Assembly: GCA_004558975.1 (NCBI GenBank)
Contig: SFZB01000038.1
Coordinates: forward strand, 1-10,683
DNA: 10,683 bases
Direction: 5' to 3'
Source of the DNA: a bacterium
Lineage (GTDB): Bacteria; Bacillota; Clostridia; Oscillospirales; CAG-272
Shown piece by piece: positions 7,517 to 10,683 of the stretch (its first letter is position 1; every line of letters starts with the position of its first letter). The translations under genes and the position numbers were made by a program. Below the pieces are notes generated by a model. That model saw nothing but the letters and a program-made list of their open reading frames with translations, was not told where the DNA came from and did no database searches.

Positions 7517-7983
7517 CCGTTGACCTCGAAGCTATAGGCGGCGCGGGCACTCACGACCTTTGTAAATGTCCAGTCCGCAACGACGATGACCTGCAAGCGG
7601 TCACTTGTGCCGACGAGCGGATGGGTGAGCAGTTCCTCCGGTGTGACGGTTCCGACGTAAGTATTGTTTTCGGTCAGGTTATAAATGGCGATCCTGACCT
7701 GTTTCGGCGCGATCGCCCAACGAATGGACGCCGCGTCCGCAAGGCTTTCGAGGCGAATCGGTTCCGCCTTACCAAACCGTTTATTCGCGCGATCCTCGTC
7801 GGTGCTTGTTTGCGATACTTCGCTGTTCTTCCCCTGCAAACGCCAACGGACGAAAGCGGGTGCAATATCGGCATCTCCGAGCGTCGCGTCAGGGACAGCG
7901 GTACGCATCGCCTGAAACACGAGCACATAGGTCGGTATCAGTGCGATCAGCACCAGCGCAATCGTGATAATGACTTTTTTCAT
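7513..7983 (-). CDS. Uncharacterised N-terminally membrane-anchored or secreted protein, first gene of the miaB-mutSL operon
   Basis: I do not recognise the family. The 156-residue product begins MKK followed by a hydrophobic stretch (about 4-26, VIITIALVLIALIPTYVLVF), consistent with a single membrane anchor or uncleaved signal; there is no lipobox cysteine. The remaining 130 residues are soluble-looking, without cysteines or an obvious catalytic motif. They include a charged central section (about 50-75, with NKRFGKAEPIRLESL) and a C-terminal half with alternating hydrophobic stretches suggestive of beta strands (VRIAIYNLTENNTYVGTV, LQVIVVADWTF). The ATG at 7983 has a strong site, AAAGGAG, with a 5-nt spacer. 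Its stop overlaps the miaB start by ATGA, so the two are probably translationally coupled. It is the first gene downstream of the promoter at 8109-8137. Coding status is well supported by the RBS, the overlap and the membrane-anchor signature; function is unknown. Confidence 0.8.
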   Translation of the reverse strand: MKKVIITIALVLIALIPTYVLVFQAMRTAVPDATLGDADIAPAFVRWRLQGKNSEVSQTSTDEDRANKRFGKAEPIRLESLADAASIRWAIAPKQVRIAIYNLTENNTYVGTVTPEELLTHPLVGTSDRLQVIVVADWTFTKVVSARAAYSFEVNG

Positions 7984-8108
7984 GGATTCTCCTTTGTTTG
8001 ACGATCAGCAACGCAGCGTGTATGCGGGCATCGCGACGAAATCATCCGAGTCACTGTATATTCGTCCTCGGGCGCATAACGCCTGCGTCAATAGTACAAA
8101 TATATAAT
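7984..8108 (-). other. Leader (5' untranslated region) of the miaB-mutSL operon
   Basis: About 119 nt separate the predicted transcription start (around 8102) from the first operon start codon at 7983. The stretch holds a small 4-bp hairpin (GGCG at 8071-8074 with CGCC at 8080-8083). It also holds a 21-codon mini-frame (8045 down to 7980) that ends by ATGA overlap with the first gene but lacks a convincing ribosome binding site. I see no recognisable riboswitch, T-box or attenuator terminator in it. Confidence 0.4.
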
Positions 8109-8137
8109 ATTCTATCACGCGCGTGTGTATTTGTCCA
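8109..8137 (-). promoter_or_regulatory. Predicted sigma-A promoter of the miaB-ylbF-mutS-mutL-tgt operon
   Basis: On the minus strand a -35 hexamer TGGACA (8132-8137) is separated by exactly 17 nt from a -10 hexamer TAGAAT (8109-8114). Each differs from consensus (TTGACA, TATAAT) at one position. The downstream DNA is AT-rich (ATTATATATTTG) in an otherwise GC-rich region. It sits immediately after the rluA terminator and points into the six-gene operon, with a predicted start near 8102. Start-site mapping would be decisive. Confidence 0.7.
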
Positions 8138-8154
8138 CCCTTAAGCGCGAAAAA

Positions 8155-8196
8155 GAGCAAAAAACGCAAACAGCCGCCGCCCGGTTCGGGCGGCGG
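8155..8196 (-). terminator. Rho-independent terminator of the pseudouridine synthase gene
   Basis: A 10-bp perfect GC stem (CCGCCGCCCG at 8174-8183 and CGGGCGGCGG at 8187-8196) has a 3-nt loop. On the minus strand it is followed by CTGTTTGCGTTTTTTGCTC, a T-rich tail. It lies 66 nt after the rluA-type stop codon and directly upstream of the next promoter, so it separates the two transcription units. Confidence 0.85.
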
Positions 8197-8261
8197 AGCA
8201 GTGTCTCATGGCATTTCGGAAGTTTGGTTACGCCGGCAGACGTACAAGAGATCGGTCGCGT

Positions 8262-8969
8262 TTAAGATTCTCCGTCGATACCTTTATAACGGGCGGCGAG
8301 AAACTCGGCAAACGGTGCGAAAGCGCCGTCCGTGGGGGCGGGCGCGCGGAAAGTGACGAGCGCGCCGGTATCCGGGTGACAGAACGAGAGCGATTCGGCA
8401 AAAAGCGCGAGCGGCGCCCGCACACGGCTACCGTACTTCCCGTCTCCGACGATTGGATGCCCGTGCGCCGACAACTGACAGCGGATCTGATGGAAACGTC
8501 CCGTTTCGAGTCGCACGGAAAGAAGTGAGACATCACCTCCAAAAAAGGAAGCCGTCGCGAGGGGGCTTGCCGAAAGGCGCGCTTCTTTTCCGCCTGCCGC
8601 CGACGTGACGACACGTGCCATGCCGAGGCGGGCATCACGGATGAGAAAGTCGCGGCAGATAAATGGTTCTGTCACCATGCCGGAAACCACGGCAAGATAC
8701 CGTTTTCCTGTCTCACCGTCCTCATGCGCAGCGAGCTGCCGCGAGAGTGACGCCGCCGCGGCGCGCGTCCGCGCGAACACCATGACGCCGCCCGTCATGC
8801 GGTCGAGGCGATGGACGGGATAGAGCGCACCGCCCGCTGCGGCGAGCGTAAGAGCATCGGGAGCGCCCGTCGGATCCGGTTGCGCCGGCATCCCCTGCGG
8901 CTTGACGACGACCAGAACGGATTTGTCGCGATATATGACGTTTGGAGACAGCGTGTTGCCCGGTTTCAT
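8262..8969 (-). CDS. RluA-family RNA pseudouridine synthase
   Basis: The product isomerises specific uridines to pseudouridine in rRNA or tRNA. The catalytic motif HRLDRMTGGV contains the aspartate nucleophile (Asp56 with the start used here). Other RluA-family signatures are VVVKPQGMPAQPD near the N-terminus, KRYLAVVSG in the middle and GRFHQIRCQLSAHGHPIVGDGKYG-type residues near the C-terminus (this segment covers the RNA- and fold-defining positions). It is 235 residues long with no N-terminal S4 domain, so it is a short RluA-type rather than an RluD-type protein. I chose the ATG at 8969 because GGGAGG (8975-8980) lies 5 nt upstream; a GTG six bases further up would overlap that ribosome binding site. 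Specific substrate (rRNA position or tRNA U32) cannot be told from this sequence. The gene is followed by its own terminator and appears monocistronic here. Confidence 0.92.
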   Translation of the reverse strand: MKPGNTLSPNVIYRDKSVLVVVKPQGMPAQPDPTGAPDALTLAAAGGALYPVHRLDRMTGGVMVFARTRAAAASLSRQLAAHEDGETGKRYLAVVSGMVTEPFICRDFLIRDARLGMARVVTSAAGGKEARLSASPLATASFFGGDVSLLSVRLETGRFHQIRCQLSAHGHPIVGDGKYGSRVRAPLALFAESLSFCHPDTGALVTFRAPAPTDGAFAPFAEFLAARYKGIDGES

Positions 8970-9119
8970 AGGCACCTCCCTGTTTAATCAAGACCGTATT
9001 TGACGCGCGAATGCGACTGCTTTTTGTTGTTTTTTCCTTAAAAAAGAAACGGGGGGTATGCGTAGAAAAAGAGACGTGGGGAAATACTAGCGTAGAAATC
9101 CATTCTTCCGAGGATCCAG
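8970..9119. other. Divergent intergenic region between the pseudouridine synthase gene and the SGNH hydrolase remnant
   Basis: 150 bp containing the ribosome binding sites of both flanking genes (GGGAGG at 8975-8980 for the minus gene, GAGGA at 9110-9114 for the plus gene). Between them is an A/T-rich block at 9021-9046 with a TTTTTT-CCTT-AAAAAA palindrome. Nine bases, GCGTAGAAA, occur twice, at 9060-9068 and 9090-9098, 30 bp apart. I could not find a convincing -35/-10 pair in either direction, although promoters for both genes are expected here. Confidence 0.5.
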
Positions 9120-9805
9120 ATGAAAAAAATATTATTCTTTTTACTGGCGGCAGTATTGCTCCTCACCTCGTGCGGCATACCTCTGCGCGATGACCCGGAC
9201 GCGATGCTCGAGTTGCAGGAGATACGACAGGAGATCTCGTCACGCTCCTCACACAGAAAGCGGATGATCCGAAAGCGCGACAGATACTCGCCGAAGCGGA
9301 TCTCATCGCCATCAGCATCGGCGGCAACAATATTCTGAAATTCTTCCGCGACGCCGGTTATGAAGGCTTCCCCGACGCGACCGTCCCCAACCTCGTCAAG
9401 ATCCTGCGCGAGTTCGAACGTCAGGCGGAACCGCTCCGCACCGAGTTCCTTGCCGATCTGGAGGTCATCATGAATCTGATCCGCAAGGTAAACCCCGATG
9501 CCACCGTACTGATCCAGAACATTCACAACGTCGCGCGTGACGTGGAGGGAGACTTCTCCATTGTTAAGCCGGGTGCTACCGCGGCATCGCTCATCGAGCC
9601 GATCTTCAAGCCGATTCGTTCCGTCCTTGACGAAAACGCAGAGCGGCTCGGTTACACCGTCGCCGACACCTATACGGCGTTCGGAGAAAGCACCGAACCG
9701 CGGCTTTTACGCCGGGAAATGCTCCATCCGAACGAAAAAGGACACACGCTCATCGCCGACGTGCTGTACGAGACGTACCGCAAAGCGACCGACAAAACCA
9801 CCTGA
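9120..9805 (+). pseudogene. Broken SGNH/GDSL-type lipoprotein hydrolase (frameshift plus missing catalytic serine block)
   Basis: The start is convincing: ATG at 9120, GAGGA 5 nt upstream, and an N-terminal lipoprotein signal (MKKILFFLLAAVLLLTSCG, lipobox LTSC). This frame soon loses homology and ends at 9338. The family signature continues in another frame, open from after a stop at 9191-9193 to 9805: block II RVAGDTTGDLVTLL (from about 9209), block III AISIGGNN, and the block V region REMLHPNEKGH near the end. No GDS block I appears in either frame between the lipobox and block II, and only about ten residues join them where 50 or more are expected. The aspartate expected three residues before the block V histidine is Glu (9716-9718). 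The simplest reading is an out-of-frame internal deletion around 9180-9210 that removed the serine, giving an inactive gene. The downstream frame has no ATG before 9470. SGNH enzymes are serine esterases/lipases acting here, if intact, outside the cell membrane. Confidence 0.8.
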
Positions 9806-9820
9806 AAATGAAGGAAACAA

Positions 9821-9852
9821 AGAGACTCCCCGCCGTTCGGCGGGGAGTCTCT
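9821..9852 (-). terminator. Strong hairpin terminator between convergent genes
   Basis: A 14-bp perfect stem (9821-9834 with 9839-9852) closes a GTTC loop. On the minus strand the hairpin is followed by TTTGTTTCCTTC, fitting an intrinsic terminator for the DUF975 gene, whose stop is 25 nt away. On the plus strand the tail is GTCTGAGG, not T-rich, so termination of the SGNH remnant transcript is less certain, though the hairpin may still serve both sides. Confidence 0.8.
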
Positions 9853-9877
9853 GTCTGAGGTCACAGGAACGCCAATC

Positions 9878-10683
9878 TTATTCGCCGACCGTCGCGTCGC
9901 CGGCGGAGGGCGCCGCGCTCACAGTGCCATAGGTCGCACACAGATCTTCATAGAAGTTGGCGCGAGCCATCTGGTGATAAGCGTTGACCCACAGCGTACC
10001 GATACCGAAGCAGAGCGCACCGACAATGTACCAGCCGATGAAAGACAGGTCGAGCAAGAACAGGCGCATCTTGTTCCCGCTCATGATGCGGCGGGATTCC
10101 GTGATGCACTGGGTAGCCTCCATTTCGGGGTGGTCAAGCGAGATGTAATACGACATGGAATAAGAGTAAGCCTTGATGATGCCGGGGATCACGAACAGCA
10201 GCGACCACAGAGCCGTGAAGAGCGTGATCAGGAGCCCGATGAGGAAAGAGCGGGCGAAGCGACCGCCGACAAAGCCATAGAACAGATCCTCGAAGCGCGC
10301 GGGACCCGCCGGGTCACGCACGAGGCGCAGGGTGAATGCAGAAAGACCCACGGACACAGCGCCGATGAGAAGGAACGAGACAAAACTGGAAATACCGAGA
10401 ACGGCGCCGCCAATCACAAAAGCAAGCAGGACATACAGCCATTTTTCAGCGAAAATGTTGTTGCCCATCCAGGCCAGTACGCCGAAGAGCAGAAGCATAA
10501 TGGCGGCCACGGCAGTGGTGTGACCCGACAGAGAGGGGAACAGAATAACGAAATAGTTGGCGAACATGGTAGCAAATACGCCAATCAGTGCCGGCTGCAG
10601 CATACCCTGAAGGGTCTGCCAAACGCCGAAGAAGGGATGGATCAGCTTAGTGGAGTGTAGGAAAAAACTGCCAGTGGCGGGAA
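9878..10683 (-). CDS. DUF975-family integral membrane protein, N-terminus probably beyond the window
   Basis: The C-terminal half matches the DUF975 signature seen in Firmicutes: FVIPGIIKAYSYSMSYYISLDHPEMEA, then CITESRRIMSGNKMRLFLLDLSFIGW and a final GIGTLWVNAYHQMARANFYEDL block (positions from about 10200 down to 9930). Several hydrophobic segments, probably five or six membrane spans, cover most of the protein. The first ATG in frame is at 10603, giving 241 residues, but it has CAGGGT directly against it with no proper ribosome binding site spacing. The reading frame also stays open, without any start codon of the usual kinds, to the window edge (for example KLIHPFFGVWQTLQG just upstream). 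I therefore treat the gene as 5' incomplete. The function of DUF975 proteins is not established; they are membrane proteins of unknown role. It runs convergent to the SGNH remnant and ends at a strong hairpin. Confidence 0.85.
   Translation of the reverse strand, partial: PATGSFFLHSTKLIHPFFGVWQTLQGMLQPALIGVFATMFANYFVILFPSLSGHTTAVAAIMLLLFGVLAWMGNNIFAEKWLYVLLAFVIGGAVLGISSFVSFLLIGAVSVGLSAFTLRLVRDPAGPARFEDLFYGFVGGRFARSFLIGLLITLFTALWSLLFVIPGIIKAYSYSMSYYISLDHPEMEATQCITESRRIMSGNKMRLFLLDLSFIGWYIVGALCFGIGTLWVNAYHQMARANFYEDLCATYGTVSAAPSAGDATVGE

Noticed and set aside
8103..8108. TATAAT on the plus strand as a possible promoter -10
   Set aside because: No -35-like hexamer lies 16-18 nt upstream, and the nearest downstream plus-strand DNA is the antisense of the rluA-type gene; the minus-strand promoter at the same place is much better.
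9060..9098. Nine-base direct repeat GCGTAGAAA spaced 30 bp as a possible operator or array
   Set aside because: Only two copies, short, and no dyad symmetry; chance occurrence is plausible.
9180..9240. Programmed ribosomal frameshift in the SGNH hydrolase gene
   Set aside because: No slippery heptamer or downstream structure is evident, and the missing GDS block would leave a fused product inactive anyway.

Overview
The window looks like chromosomal DNA from a fairly GC-rich Clostridia-type Firmicute, probably an Oscillospiraceae-like gut or anaerobic lineage. The main evidence is the minus-strand order miaB, YmcA/YlbF-family gene, mutS, mutL, which recalls Bacillus ymcB-ymcA-(cotE)-mutS-mutL. 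Strong GGAGG-type ribosome binding sites and a MutL with an intact endonuclease motif fit the same placement. The taxonomic placement is inference.

Layout, right to left on the minus strand. At the right edge is a DUF975 membrane protein gene (9878 to the window edge), followed by a strong hairpin terminator. Facing it on the plus strand is a decayed lipoprotein-type SGNH/GDSL hydrolase (9120-9805), frameshifted and lacking its catalytic serine block. A 150-bp divergent gap separates it from a minus-strand RluA-family pseudouridine synthase gene (8262-8969), which ends at a good rho-independent terminator (about 8155-8196).

A near-consensus sigma-A promoter (8109-8137) lies just past that terminator. 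It appears to drive a six-gene operon: an uncharacterised N-terminally anchored protein (7513-7983), miaB (6131-7516), a YlbF/YmcA-family gene with a C-terminal cysteine cluster (5693-6097), mutS (2981-5614), mutL (857-2971) and tgt (790 to the left edge, truncated). The first two genes overlap by ATGA. The mutS stop codon lies inside the mutL ribosome binding site. No internal terminator with a T-run is visible.

Functionally the operon combines two tRNA anticodon-loop modification enzymes (MiaB at A37, Tgt at G34), a putative Fe-S-associated RNA-processing accessory protein, and the mismatch repair pair MutS/MutL. Most of the window is conserved housekeeping DNA. I found no CRISPR array, mobile element, tRNA/rRNA gene or defence system. 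The most unusual items are the unknown leading gene coupled to miaB, the cysteine tail of the YlbF-family protein, and the broken SGNH hydrolase.
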